Origin: Candidatus Ruthia magnifica str. Cm (Calyptogena magnifica)
GTDB lineage: Bacteria; Pseudomonadota; Gammaproteobacteria; PS1; Pseudothioglobaceae
Assembly: GCF_000015105.1 (NCBI RefSeq)
Contig: NC_008610.1
Location: forward strand, 310,001-374,000
Direction of reading: 5' to 3'
Length of the DNA: 64,000 nucleotides
The notes under the pieces are model-generated. The model did no database searches, had not been told where the DNA came from, and saw only the letters and a program-made list of their open reading frames with translations. This document shows, one piece after another, positions 55,236 to 64,000 of the stretch. How positions within the stretch are numbered: the stretch's first letter is position 1; each line of letters starts with the position of its first letter. Made by a program: the position numbers and the translations under genes.

Positions 55236-55591
55236 CAATCCTATTTTTTTTGTAAAAACCTGATGCAAATCAATTACTGGCATAAATTTTTATTGATGGT
55301 TAGCTTGGCAATTACCTCGTTTTTATTGTTCTTTTTTATGAAAATGTTTAAAACTAAATCTTAGTTTTAAACAAAACATTCAAATATTTTTGTATTTTAA
55401 GGTTTGTGGTAGAATGAACTTATTATTCAATTAAAAAAATTCACATACCAATCATTAAATTAATATAGATAGTGTTTTTCTTTTAGTTTTAAAAAATGTT
55501 GTTTTTATCTTTTAGCGATGAATTGTCGTTTTTAAAAAACAGCTCTATCATGTATAATTGAAAGTTTAATCTTTATTTTTTTAAGAATTAA
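55236..55591 (+). other. Gap before ileS with small hydrophobic ORF and perfect hairpin
   Basis: A 33-codon frame (55263-55364) encodes 'MQINYWHKFLLMVSLAITSF' and then a Phe-rich end; it could be a one-helix micropeptide but has no clear ribosome-binding site. Overlapping its end, a perfect 12-bp inverted repeat (GTTTAAAACTAA, 3-nt loop, TTAGTTTTAAAC; 55346-55372) probably ends the rluB transcript, although no T run follows. The rest, to 55591, should contain the ileS promoter. Confidence 0.5.
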
Positions 55592-58360
55592 ATGTCTGAT
55601 TATAAATCTAGTTTAAATCTTCCAGCCACCCAATTTCCCATGAAGGCAAATCTTGCTAATCGTGAAGGTGGGTTTTTGAAAAAATGGCAAAATGATGGGC
55701 TTTATGATCAAATTCGTCAGCAGAATCAAGGCAAACCAAAGTTTGTTTTACACGATGGTCCTCCTTATGCGAATGGCGATATTCATATTGGTCATACAGT
55801 CAATAAAGTTTTAAAAGATATGATTGTCAAATCAAAATCTTTATCAGGTTTTGATGCACCGTACGTTCCAGGTTGGGACTGTCATGGCTTGCCAATTGAG
55901 TTTAATGTTGAAAAAAAATACGGCAAAGTAGGTGTTAAAATTGATGCTAGCACATTTAGGTCAAAATGCAGAAAATATGCTGACCAACAAGTGCTCAAAC
56001 AAAAGCAAGACTTCCAACGCTTAGGTATTTTGAGTGATTGGGATAATCCATATTTAACCAAAGATTTTCAATATGAATCTGATATTGTTCGTGCTCTAGG
56101 TCGAATTGTTAAAAATGGTCATGTATCTAAAGGCTACAAGCCCGTACATTGGTGTACTGAGTGTGGTTCTGCTTTAGCAGAGACAGAGGTTGAGTATAAA
56201 GATAATCAATCAGAGGCGATTGACGTTAAATTTAGAATCATTGATGATTCAGTTTTTAATATGAATAAGCCAGTTTCAGTGGTTATTTGGACAACAACAC
56301 CTTGGACATTGCCTGCTAATGAAGCCGTAGCACTTCATCCAGAGCTAAATTATGTATTGGTTGATATTGGTGATGAATACTTATTGCTTGCTCAAGCATT
56401 GGTAGAGACTTCAATTAGTCGTTATGGTATTGAAGCCACTATCGGCGAACAAACTTTTTCTGGTAGTGAGTTAGAAGGGTTAAAAATAAAACATCCGTTT
56501 TACGATAAGCAGGTGCCTATTATTTTGGGTGAGTATGTAACAATTGATGCTGGTACAGGTGCAGTGCATACGGCTCCTGCACATGGTCAAGAAGATTTTA
56601 TTGTGGGATTGAAATACAATTTACCTGTTGAGTGCCTAGTAGATATCAAAGGTGTGTTTTTCAAAGAGACTGAACTTTTAGGCGGTCAGTTTATTTTTAA
56701 AGCCAATGATAGTGTGATTGAAATTCTTAAGCAGGCTAATACCTTAGTTAAGCATGAATCACTAATGCATTCCTATCCACATTGTTGGCGACACAAAACG
56801 CCTGTTATTTTTAGAGCAACCCCTCAGTGGTTTATTTCTATGCAGAAAAATGGTCTTATAGATACAGTTAATAGAGAAATTTCAAAAGTACAGTGGATGC
56901 CAGATTGGGGCAAAAAACGTATTGAGTTAATGATGGATAGTCGTCCTGACTGGTGTATTTCTCGTCAACGATTTTGGGGTGTGCCGATTACTTTGTTTGT
57001 ACATAAACAAACAGGTGAGCTACATCCAAATACTCAAGCGTTGTTTGTTAGTATTGCAAATAGAATTGAAAAAGAGGGTATTGAAGCCTGGTTTAAGTCT
57101 GATGCTCAAGATTTTATTGGCAATGATGCAAATGACTATGATAAAACCACGGATATACTTGATGTCTGGTTTGACTCAGGCGTAAGTCATTTTACTGTGC
57201 TAAAGGCAAGAAAAGAGCTGTCTAATGTAGCTGATTTATATTTAGAAGGCGCAGACCAGCACCGGGGCTGGTTTCAGTTATCACTTATTTCTTCGGTTGC
57301 CATTAATGGTAAAGCGCCTTACAAAAACGTATTAACCCATGGTTTTGTTGTTGATAAAAACGGCAAGAAAATGTCTAAGTCGCTTGGTAATGTGATGAGC
57401 CCCCAAAAAATAGTCAATAATTTAGGTGCTGATGTTCTACGTTTGTGGATTGCTAGTACTGATTACACAAGTGAAATGACGGTTGGTGATGAGATTTTAA
57501 AACGCTCAGCTGATTCGTATCGCCGTATTCGTAATACAATGCGTTTTATGTTGGCAAATATGCAAGCTTTTAATCCTGTTGAACATTTGCTTGATAATAA
57601 ACAGATGCTAGATTTAGATAAATGGATTGTTGCTAAAACTGCTAATTTACAAACTCAAATTATCAAGGCGTATGAACAATATAATTTTCATCATGTGGTT
57701 CAATTGATTTTAAATTTTTGTAGCAATGACCTTGGTGGTTTTTATCTTGATGTTATTAAAGACAGGCAATACACCACACAAGCAAACTCTTTAGCTAGAA
57801 GAAGTGCACAAAGTGCATTACATCATATTACGGAGGCAATGGTGCGTTGGTTAGCTCCAATTTTATCATTTACAGCTGAAGAAATTTGGCAAAATATGCC
57901 GAGTGAAAAAAATACTAGTATTTTTTTAGCATCTTGGTATCAAGATTTAACATTCGGCTATGAAAATAAAGCTATTGATATCACGCGTGAAATTAGTCCA
58001 TTTATTCGTAAGCAAATGGAAGGTATGCGTGGTGAAAAGATAATTGGCTCTTCGCTTGAGTCAGAGATTGATATTTATTGTGAAACTGATATTTTTAGCA
58101 CACTTAGTCAATTGGATGATGAACTAAGATTTATTTTTATTACTTCCTATATTAGAATTCATTCACTTAATGAAAAAAATGATGATTGTATTAAGGCAAT
58201 AGAGGGTGTATTTATTAAAGTGAGTAAATCAAGACATGAAAAGTGTGTACGTTGTTGGCATCATAGAGAAGATGTGGGCAATAATGCTAAACACCCAGAA
58301 CTTTGTGGTCGTTGCGTTGAAAATGTGGACGGTAAAGGCGAAATAAGGAAATTTGCTTAA
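55592..58360 (+). CDS. ileS: Isoleucyl-tRNA synthetase
   Basis: IleRS charges tRNA-Ile and edits valine. The 922-residue class I enzyme has '[20 protein letters not shown]' (HIGH), the editing-domain '[19 protein letters not shown]'-type segment ('[18 protein letters not shown]'), '[19 protein letters not shown]' (KMSKS) and a C-terminal zinc finger '[12 protein letters not shown]' with '[10 protein letters not shown]'. All parts are complete. It abuts aroB directly. The usual partner lspA is not next to it. Confidence 0.97.
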   Translation: MSDYKSSLNLPATQFPMKANLANREGGFLKKWQNDGLYDQIRQQNQGKPKFVLHDGPPYANGDIHIGHTVNKVLKDMIVKSKSLSGFDAPYVPGWDCHGLPIEFNVEKKYGKVGVKIDASTFRSKCRKYADQQVLKQKQDFQRLGILSDWDNPYLTKDFQYESDIVRALGRIVKNGHVSKGYKPVHWCTECGSALAETEVEYKDNQSEAIDVKFRIIDDSVFNMNKPVSVVIWTTTPWTLPANEAVALHPELNYVLVDIGDEYLLLAQALVETSISRYGIEATIGEQTFSGSELEGLKIKHPFYDKQVPIILGEYVTIDAGTGAVHTAPAHGQEDFIVGLKYNLPVECLVDIKGVFFKETELLGGQFIFKANDSVIEILKQANTLVKHESLMHSYPHCWRHKTPVIFRATPQWFISMQKNGLIDTVNREISKVQWMPDWGKKRIELMMDSRPDWCISRQRFWGVPITLFVHKQTGELHPNTQALFVSIANRIEKEGIEAWFKSDAQDFIGNDANDYDKTTDILDVWFDSGVSHFTVLKARKELSNVADLYLEGADQHRGWFQLSLISSVAINGKAPYKNVLTHGFVVDKNGKKMSKSLGNVMSPQKIVNNLGADVLRLWIASTDYTSEMTVGDEILKRSADSYRRIRNTMRFMLANMQAFNPVEHLLDNKQMLDLDKWIVAKTANLQTQIIKAYEQYNFHHVVQLILNFCSNDLGGFYLDVIKDRQYTTQANSLARRSAQSALHHITEAMVRWLAPILSFTAEEIWQNMPSEKNTSIFLASWYQDLTFGYENKAIDITREISPFIRKQMEGMRGEKIIGSSLESEIDIYCETDIFSTLSQLDDELRFIFITSYIRIHSLNEKNDDCIKAIEGVFIKVSKSRHEKCVRCWHHREDVGNNAKHPELCGRCVENVDGKGEIRKFA

Positions 58361-59440
58361 ATGAAAACACTTAACCTTGATTTGCAAGAAAAATCTTATC
58401 CTATATATATTGGTCAAGATTTATTGTCAGAAGGTAAGTTATTAACAAAACATATTAGTGGCAAGCAAGTCATGATTGTTACTAATACCACAGTGGCGCC
58501 CTTGTATCTTGAGAAGGTGCAAAACTTACTTTTATCGTTTGAATTTGCGCAAGTTATTTTGCCAGATGGTGAAAAATATAAGACGCTTGATACACTTAAT
58601 TGCATTTTCAATGCGTTACTTAAGAATAGATTTGATCGTAGTTGCACATTAATTGCCCTTGGTGGTGGTGTAGTAGGTGATATGACTGGGTTTGCAGCGG
58701 CTAGCTATCAGCGTGGTGTTAATTTTATTCAAATTCCCACTACGTTGTTGTCTCAAGTTGATTCTAGTGTGGGTGGAAAAACAGGCATTAATCATGTGCT
58801 TGGTAAGAATATGATTGGGATTTTTCATCAGCCAAAGTGTGTATTGATTGATATAGATACACTTGATACTTTGAATAATCAACAATACTCAGCAGGTATG
58901 GCTGAGGTGATTAAATATGGTTTATTAGGTCATTTAAATTTTTTTAATTTTTTGCAAGAAAATATTAGAGATTTAATGGACAGAAATAAGCCTTTAATGG
59001 CTGAAATAATTTATCAGTCTTGTCAGTATAAAATCAATATCGTTGTTCAAGATGAGTTAGAAGTGGGTAAACGTGCTTTGTTAAACCTTGGACATACTTT
59101 TGGGCATGTGATTGAAAACATACTTGGTTATGGCATCTTCTTGCATGGTGAAGCAATTTCAGTGGGCATGTTAATGGCAGTAAAGTTATCTCATCTTGAA
59201 GGGTATTTGTCTATCAATCAAGTTGCTCAAGTTCAAGATTTATTAGAAAAAGCTAATTTACCTATCTTTATTATCGGTAAAATTAGTGCTTCTGATTTTA
59301 TGAAAGTAATGTTAGTTGATAAGAAAGTGATTAATGGTAATATTCGCTTAATTTTATTAAAAGAATTAGGTCATGCTTTTGTTTGTAATCATTATAAAGA
59401 TCAACTTTTAAATCAAGTAATTAATGAATTTTGCCAGTAG
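58361..59440 (+). CDS. aroB: 3-dehydroquinate synthase
   Basis: AroB cyclises DAHP to 3-dehydroquinate, the second shikimate step, with NAD and zinc. The 359-residue protein has 'LPDGEKYKTLDTLNCIFNAL', the NAD-binding 'LIALGGGVVGDMTGFAAASY', 'QIPTTLLSQVDSSVGGKTGI', the zinc 'MAEVIKYGLLG' and 'LNLGHTFGHVIENILGYG' with 'HGEAISVGM'. Every catalytic motif is present. It starts at the base after the ileS stop, so it is co-translated. Confidence 0.97.
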   Translation: MKTLNLDLQEKSYPIYIGQDLLSEGKLLTKHISGKQVMIVTNTTVAPLYLEKVQNLLLSFEFAQVILPDGEKYKTLDTLNCIFNALLKNRFDRSCTLIALGGGVVGDMTGFAAASYQRGVNFIQIPTTLLSQVDSSVGGKTGINHVLGKNMIGIFHQPKCVLIDIDTLDTLNNQQYSAGMAEVIKYGLLGHLNFFNFLQENIRDLMDRNKPLMAEIIYQSCQYKINIVVQDELEVGKRALLNLGHTFGHVIENILGYGIFLHGEAISVGMLMAVKLSHLEGYLSINQVAQVQDLLEKANLPIFIIGKISASDFMKVMLVDKKVINGNIRLILLKELGHAFVCNHYKDQLLNQVINEFCQ

Positions 59441-59446
59441 GATGAT

Positions 59447-60037
59447 ATGACAGATAAAAAAAACCCGGGGGTTGAAGATGATGAAGTGATGATTACTTCT
59501 AGTATTTCTGATTTAGAAAAAATGCTTGAAAGTGTTGAAAAACACGCAGATCTACGTACTGACACTAAGTTTGAAAAATTTTTTCTACCAGCACTTGCTG
59601 TATTTAGTGCTATCATTATAGGATTTTTTGTTGTTATTTATTCAATTACTTTGGATATGACGCGTTTGGCTAATTCAATGGATCCAGATATGGGTGGTAA
59701 TATGTCATCTATGGTTAAAAGTATTAATAACTTGTCAAATAATGTTGAACAAATGACTGTTTCTGTGGCTTATATGCAAAAAGATTTTCAACGAGTTAAT
59801 AAAAACATGAATATTATTGCCAGTAAACTTGATAATTTAGATGCTATTGCAGTAGACTTAACACAGGTAAGTTTAAAAATGGACTCTTTAGAGCCAATGC
59901 TTATTAATATGGAAGAGATGAATAAAAATATGGCAAATATACAAAATTCTATGCAATGGATGCAGCTCGATTTAAATATTTTACGTTCTTCATTTTCTAA
60001 GCCACTTAGGATTTTTAATAACATTCCAATGTTGTAG
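59447..60037 (+). CDS. Membrane-anchored coiled-coil protein of unknown function
   Basis: The 196-residue protein has an acidic N-terminus, one membrane helix at about residues 49-69 ('PALAVFSAIIIGFFVVIYSI') and a long periplasmic or cytoplasmic coiled coil rich in Asn and Met ('MVKSINNLSNNVEQMTVSVA', 'MDSLEPMLINMEEMNKNMAN'). I recognise no enzyme or binding motif. It lies 6 bp after aroB and 2 bp before gatC, so it is inside the transcript. Confidence 0.75.
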   Translation: MTDKKNPGVEDDEVMITSSISDLEKMLESVEKHADLRTDTKFEKFFLPALAVFSAIIIGFFVVIYSITLDMTRLANSMDPDMGGNMSSMVKSINNLSNNVEQMTVSVAYMQKDFQRVNKNMNIIASKLDNLDAIAVDLTQVSLKMDSLEPMLINMEEMNKNMANIQNSMQWMQLDLNILRSSFSKPLRIFNNIPML

Positions 60038-60039
60038 TC

Positions 60040-60327
60040 ATGTCATTATCTGAAAAACAAATAAATCAGATTGCTTATCTCGCGCGTTTGTCATTAAATG
60101 AAGTGCAACTCAAAAACAACACACAAGATTTAAATGCTATTTTTAGTTTGATTGAACAGTTGGCTAATATTGAGACTGATGGTATTGAGCCAATGTTACA
60201 TCCACTACATATGTTTCAACGTCTTAGAAAAGATGTTGTTATTGAAAAAGAGCAATCCGTATTATTTCAATCGGTTGCGCCAAAAACCAGAAATGGTTAT
60301 TATTTAGTGCCTACCGTTATTGAATAA
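60040..60327 (+). CDS. gatC: Asp/Glu-tRNA amidotransferase subunit C
   Basis: GatC is the small wrapping subunit that stabilises GatA and GatB. The 95-residue protein has '[18 protein letters not shown]', '[20 protein letters not shown]' and '[10 protein letters not shown]', all family positions. It is the first of gatC-gatA-gatB; its stop is 1 bp before the gatA ATG. The presence of GatCAB implies that Gln-tRNA and/or Asn-tRNA is made by amidation in this organism. Confidence 0.95.
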   Translation: MSLSEKQINQIAYLARLSLNEVQLKNNTQDLNAIFSLIEQLANIETDGIEPMLHPLHMFQRLRKDVVIEKEQSVLFQSVAPKTRNGYYLVPTVIE

Positions 60328-60328
60328 T

Positions 60329-61771
60329 ATGCATACAAAAACTATTGTTGAATTAGCACAAGGCTTTAAAGATAAAGATTTTTCTTGTGTTGAATTAACG
60401 CAGTATTATTTAAATCGCATTGATCAGTCAGATTTGAATGCTTTTATTACAGTAACTGACGAATTAGCATTAGCCCAAGCCCAAGTAGCAGATGATAAAA
60501 TTGCTTCAGGTAATGCAAATATATTAACAGGTATTCCATACGCTCATAAAGATATCTTTTGTACCAAGGGTGTAAAAACCTCAGCAGGCTCTAGAATGTT
60601 AGATACTTTTGTATCGCCTTATGATGCAACCGTAAGTCAAAAACTTAATCAAGTAAATTTAGTGATGTTGGGTAAGACTAACATGGATGAATTTGCCATG
60701 GGGTCTAGCAATGAAAACTCGTTTTATGGTGCGGTTAAAAATCCGTGGAACTACTTAAAAATACCAGGAGGTTCATCAGGCGGTTCTGCGGCGAGTGTTG
60801 CTGGCGGGTTAAGCTGTTTTGCTACAGGTACAGATACAGGTGGCTCTATTCGTCAGCCTGCAAGTTTATGTGGTATTACAGGCATTAAACCTACTTATGG
60901 CCGAATATCAAGATATGGCATGATTGCTTATGCATCAAGTCTTGACCAAGCAGGACCGATGACTAAAACAGCACAAGATGCAGCTATTGTGTTAAATGTT
61001 ATGGCTGGATTTGATGAAAAAGACTCAACCAGTGTTGAGCAAAAAGTGCCAGATTATACGACTCATCTTAATGATTCGATTAAGGGGTTAATCATTGGAC
61101 TGCCAAAGGAGTTTTTTTCATCTGGATTGGATGATGAAGTGGCTAATAATATTATGGCTGCTGTTAAAGAGTTTGAAGCCATGGGCGCAATTGTTAAAGA
61201 GGTATCGTTACCTAATTTAGCCTATGCTATTCCAGTTTATTACATTGTTGCTCCTTGTGAATGTTCATCAAATTTATCGCGTCTAGATGGTGTTAGATAT
61301 GGATATCGTGCTAAAAATGTAAAAAACTTAGAAGATTTATATTTGCGTTCGCGCTCAGAAGGCTTTGGTGAAGAGGTTAAACGTCGTATTATGATCGGTG
61401 CTTATGCTTTATCAGCGGGTTATTATGATGCTTATTATCTTAAGGCGCAGAAAGTACGCCATTTGATTAGTGATGATTTTAAAAAAGTATTTGAGCAGAT
61501 TGATGTGATTATGGGGCCAGTTTCCCCTACAACTGCATTTGATTTAGGTTCAGTTAAAGACCCGGTTTCTATGTATTTGGCAGATATTTATACACTCAGT
61601 GCCAACTTAGCAGGCTTGCCAGGTATGAGTATTCCAGCAGGTTTTGCGCAAAATTTACCAGTAGGGTTGCAACTTATTGGTAACTTTTGGTCAGAATCTA
61701 GGTTACTTAATATTGCACACCAATTCCAATTACAAACTGACTGGCACTTAAAAACACCACAGGAGTGCTAG
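60329..61771 (+). CDS. gatA: Asp/Glu-tRNA amidotransferase subunit A
   Basis: GatA is the amidase that frees ammonia from glutamine. The 480-residue protein has '[20 protein letters not shown]' with the Lys of the triad, '[20 protein letters not shown]', and '[20 protein letters not shown]' with cis-Ser and nucleophile Ser. All three triad residues are present. I start at ATG 60329; an in-frame TTG 9 bp earlier lies inside gatC. Confidence 0.97.
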
Positions 61772-61772
61772 T

Positions 61773-63203
61773 ATGGAATGGGAAACAGTTATTGGTTTGG
61801 AAATTCATGCACAATTAAATACCAAATCTAAGATTTTTTCAGCTGCCTCAACTCAGTATGGTCAAAAGCCCAATTCACAGGCTTGTGCCGTTGATTTAGG
61901 ATTACCAGGTGTTTTGCCTGTACTTAATGTTGAAGTTATTAATAAGGCAATTAAATTTGGCGTGGCAATTAATGCGCATATTAATCAACGTAGTATATTT
62001 GACAGAAAGAATTATTTTTATCCAGATTTACCAAAAGGTTACCAAATTTCACAAATGGACAGGCCTATTGTGGGCGAAGGTAAGATTGAAATTACGTTTG
62101 ATGATCAAACCAAGATAGTTGGTATTACACGTGCGCACTTAGAGGAAGATGCGGGAAAGTCTATGCATGATATGTTTGATGATGATACTGCAATTGATTT
62201 TAACCGTGCAGGTATACCATTGCTTGAAATTGTTTCCGAGCCTGACATGCGTAGTGCTAAAGAGGCGGTGATATATGCTAAAAAAATTCACGCCTTGGTG
62301 CAATATATTGATATTTGTGATGGAAATATGCAAGAAGGCTCATTTCGTTTTGATGCGAATGTTTCTATTCGCCCTAAAGGGGAAAAAGAGCTTGGTACAC
62401 GTACAGAGTTAAAAAATATCAACTCATTTAAATTTTTAGAACGTGCGATTAATTTGGAAGTTGAACGTCAGCAAGACATTCTTGAAGAGAGTGGCAGTAT
62501 TGTACAAGAAACTCGTTTGTATGATTCTGTGAAACATGAAACTCGTTCTATGCGCTCAAAAGAAGAAACCAATAATTATCGTTATTTTCCAGATCCAGAT
62601 TTACTGTCTGTTGAGATTTCTAATGAATTATTAGAAAAAATTAGACAAACTTTACCAGAATTACCCACTCAGAAAAAAGCAAGGTTTGTTTCAGAATTAG
62701 GTTTAAGTGACTATGATGCAGATGTACTTACTTTGCAAAAACCTTTGGCTGATTATTTTGAGACTATGCTTGAGCATCATGCTAGTAATGCTAAGCTTTG
62801 TGCCAACTGGATCATGGGTGAATTATCAGCCTCTTTGAATAAGCATAAAATTGACATTCAAAACTCGCCTATTACTGCGCAAGCCTTGTCACTATTAATC
62901 AGTCGTATTAGTGATGATACTATTTCTGGAAAAGCTGCCAAAGATGTGTTTAAAGCCATGTGGAATAGTGAAGGTAATGCAGATGAAATTATTCAAGCCA
63001 AAGGCCTAAAGCAAATGATTGGTATGGGTGAAATTGAAGCAATTGTAGAACAGGTGATTGCTAATAATGCGCGACAAGCAGTTCAGTTTAAATTGGGTAA
63101 TGATAAGATTTTTGGCTTTTTTGTCGGTCAAATCATGAAGCTTACTGCTGGTAAGGCCAATCCTAAACAAGTTAACGAACTACTTAGAAATAAGTTGTTT
63201 TAA
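61773..63203 (+). CDS. gatB: Asp/Glu-tRNA amidotransferase subunit B
   Basis: GatB phosphorylates Glu-tRNA-Gln or Asp-tRNA-Asn and passes ammonia to it. The 476-residue protein begins '[20 protein letters not shown]', has 'LPGVLPVLN', '[20 protein letters not shown]', '[12 protein letters not shown]' and '[13 protein letters not shown]', all standard, and a complete C-terminal YqeY-like tail domain. It follows gatA by 1 bp. An AGGAG ribosome-binding site stands before the ATG. Confidence 0.97.
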
Positions 63204-63207
63204 AAAC

Positions 63208-64000
63208 GTGCTAGATTTTGCCACGCTAGGTAGTGATTTTTTCTCAAACATTGATACTCAATCATTAAAACAACCTTTTTTGATTCATAAAAATCAAGCA
63301 TTACAAGACAGACTTAAATTATCTATTAAGGATAATGAATTGTTAAATATTGCCTCAGGCAAAAATAAATTCCAATGTATGCAACCTATTGCTAGTATTT
63401 ATGCGGGGTATCAGTTTGGTCATTTCGTACCCCAATTAGGTGATGGACGTTCTTGCTTAATAGGGCAAGTGCAAGGTCTTGAGTTATCACTTAAAGGCGC
63501 AGGACAAACTCCTTATTCACGTGGTGCGGATGGTCGTGCAGTGTTGCGTTCATCTATTCGTGAATATTTATGTTCAATCGCTATGAAAGGCTTAAATATT
63601 CCCACTACAGAAGCGTTAACATTAGTTGGTAGTCATAGCGAGGTTTATCGAGAAAATATTGAAACAGGAGCGATTGTTATGCGTTGCGCACCTAGTCATA
63701 TTCGTTTTGGTCATTTTGAATTATTTGCCGTGCGTGGCCAAATTTCTCAAGTGAGACAATTAGCTGATTTTGTGATTGAACATCATTACCAGTATTGTCA
63801 AGGTGAAAATCAATATATTGATTTTTTTAATGAAGTAGTGCAGAAAACAGCAATTATGATTGCGCATTGGCAAGCGCAGGGTTTTGTACATGGAGTGATG
63901 AATACGGATAATATGTCAATTCTTGGATTGACGATTGATTATGGACCATTTGGTTTTTTAGAAACTTATAATCCTAAGTTTATCTGCAACCATTCTGATC
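63208..64000 (+). CDS. selO: Protein adenylyltransferase SelO (YdiU), 5' part
   Basis: SelO is a pseudokinase-fold enzyme that transfers AMP to proteins in redox stress. The frame runs off the window after about 264 codons. It shows '[20 protein letters not shown]', '[20 protein letters not shown]', '[20 protein letters not shown]', 'THE'-type 'GIPTTEAL' region as '[13 protein letters not shown]', '[20 protein letters not shown]' and '[11 protein letters not shown]', which are the active-site signatures. The frame opens with GTG at 63208, 4 bp after gatB; the N-terminus is short compared with E. coli, so the start is likely but not certain. Confidence 0.93.
   Translation, partial: MLDFATLGSDFFSNIDTQSLKQPFLIHKNQALQDRLKLSIKDNELLNIASGKNKFQCMQPIASIYAGYQFGHFVPQLGDGRSCLIGQVQGLELSLKGAGQTPYSRGADGRAVLRSSIREYLCSIAMKGLNIPTTEALTLVGSHSEVYRENIETGAIVMRCAPSHIRFGHFELFAVRGQISQVRQLADFVIEHHYQYCQGENQYIDFFNEVVQKTAIMIAHWQAQGFVHGVMNTDNMSILGLTIDYGPFGFLETYNPKFICNHSD

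Overview
The window reads as a chromosome segment of an AT-rich, reduced gammaproteobacterium, most likely a sulfur-oxidising symbiont of the SUP05/Thioglobus type (the Ruthia/Vesicomyosocius clam-symbiont lineage is my best guess; this is inference from gene content, gene order and decay pattern, and no search was run). I see no phage, insertion sequence, CRISPR array or rRNA operon. Coding density is high where genes are intact, but almost every gap above 300 bp is the visible remains of a gene: fragments that still match known families, broken by stops and frameshifts.

Layout. 1-3.9 kb: ANTAR regulator tail, then hisI-hisE-tatABC and gor, all on the minus strand. 3.9-5.4 kb: a decayed block (HxlR regulator, MdaB quinone reductase, a small unknown gene, and a ferritin-like gene of the encapsulin-cargo type). 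5.4-12.7 kb: prfB, rpsO, an LpxL-like acyltransferase, dnaG, and a shortened division cluster ftsI-ftsL-rsmH with a dead mraZ. 12.7-15.6 kb: a dead TRAP dicarboxylate transporter (dctPQM). 15.6-22.9 kb: parC, queD, folE2, DAHP synthase, gyrA. 23.8-28.2 kb: prfC, a dCMP deaminase, mraY, a cyclophilin-FKBP fusion, ferredoxin. 28.2-34.1 kb: a dead HEPN gene, a glyoxylate aminotransferase, a dead toxin-antitoxin pair and glycolate oxidase glcDEF. 34.1-37.8 kb: a dead YafQ toxin, a dead L,D-transpeptidase, then rhodanese, ampG, nagZ. 37.8-45.0 kb: uvrD, epmB, thiol and arsenate-reductase-like proteins, and an MBL hydrolase-nadD-rsfS operon with a dead rlmH. 45.1-48.4 kb: three tRNAs, rluD with a dead pgeF, an S24-like protein and mutM. 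48.4-55.2 kb: a PuuD-like membrane protein, porin, a damaged ygfZ, nhaD, coaX, trpS, rluB. 55.6-64 kb: ileS, aroB, gatCAB and the start of selO.

How it fits together. The retained genes are information processing (DnaG, GyrA, ParC, RF2, RF3, two aminoacyl-tRNA synthetases, GatCAB), wall synthesis and recycling (RsmH, FtsL, FtsI, MraY, AmpG, NagZ), amino acid and cofactor synthesis (HisI, HisE, AroB, DAHP synthase, CoaX, NadD, FolE2, QueD) and glycolate salvage (GlcDEF plus aminotransferase), which suits an autotroph whose RuBisCO makes phosphoglycolate. What is being lost is import of C4-dicarboxylates, toxin-antitoxin modules, iron or oxidative-stress storage, rRNA fine-tuning (rlmH), division-cluster control (mraZ) and wall remodelling (L,D-transpeptidase). 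Several surviving genes also look compromised: glcE and ygfZ have lost large internal parts, ygfZ has no ordinary start codon, and the LpxL-like enzyme lacks its catalytic glutamate.
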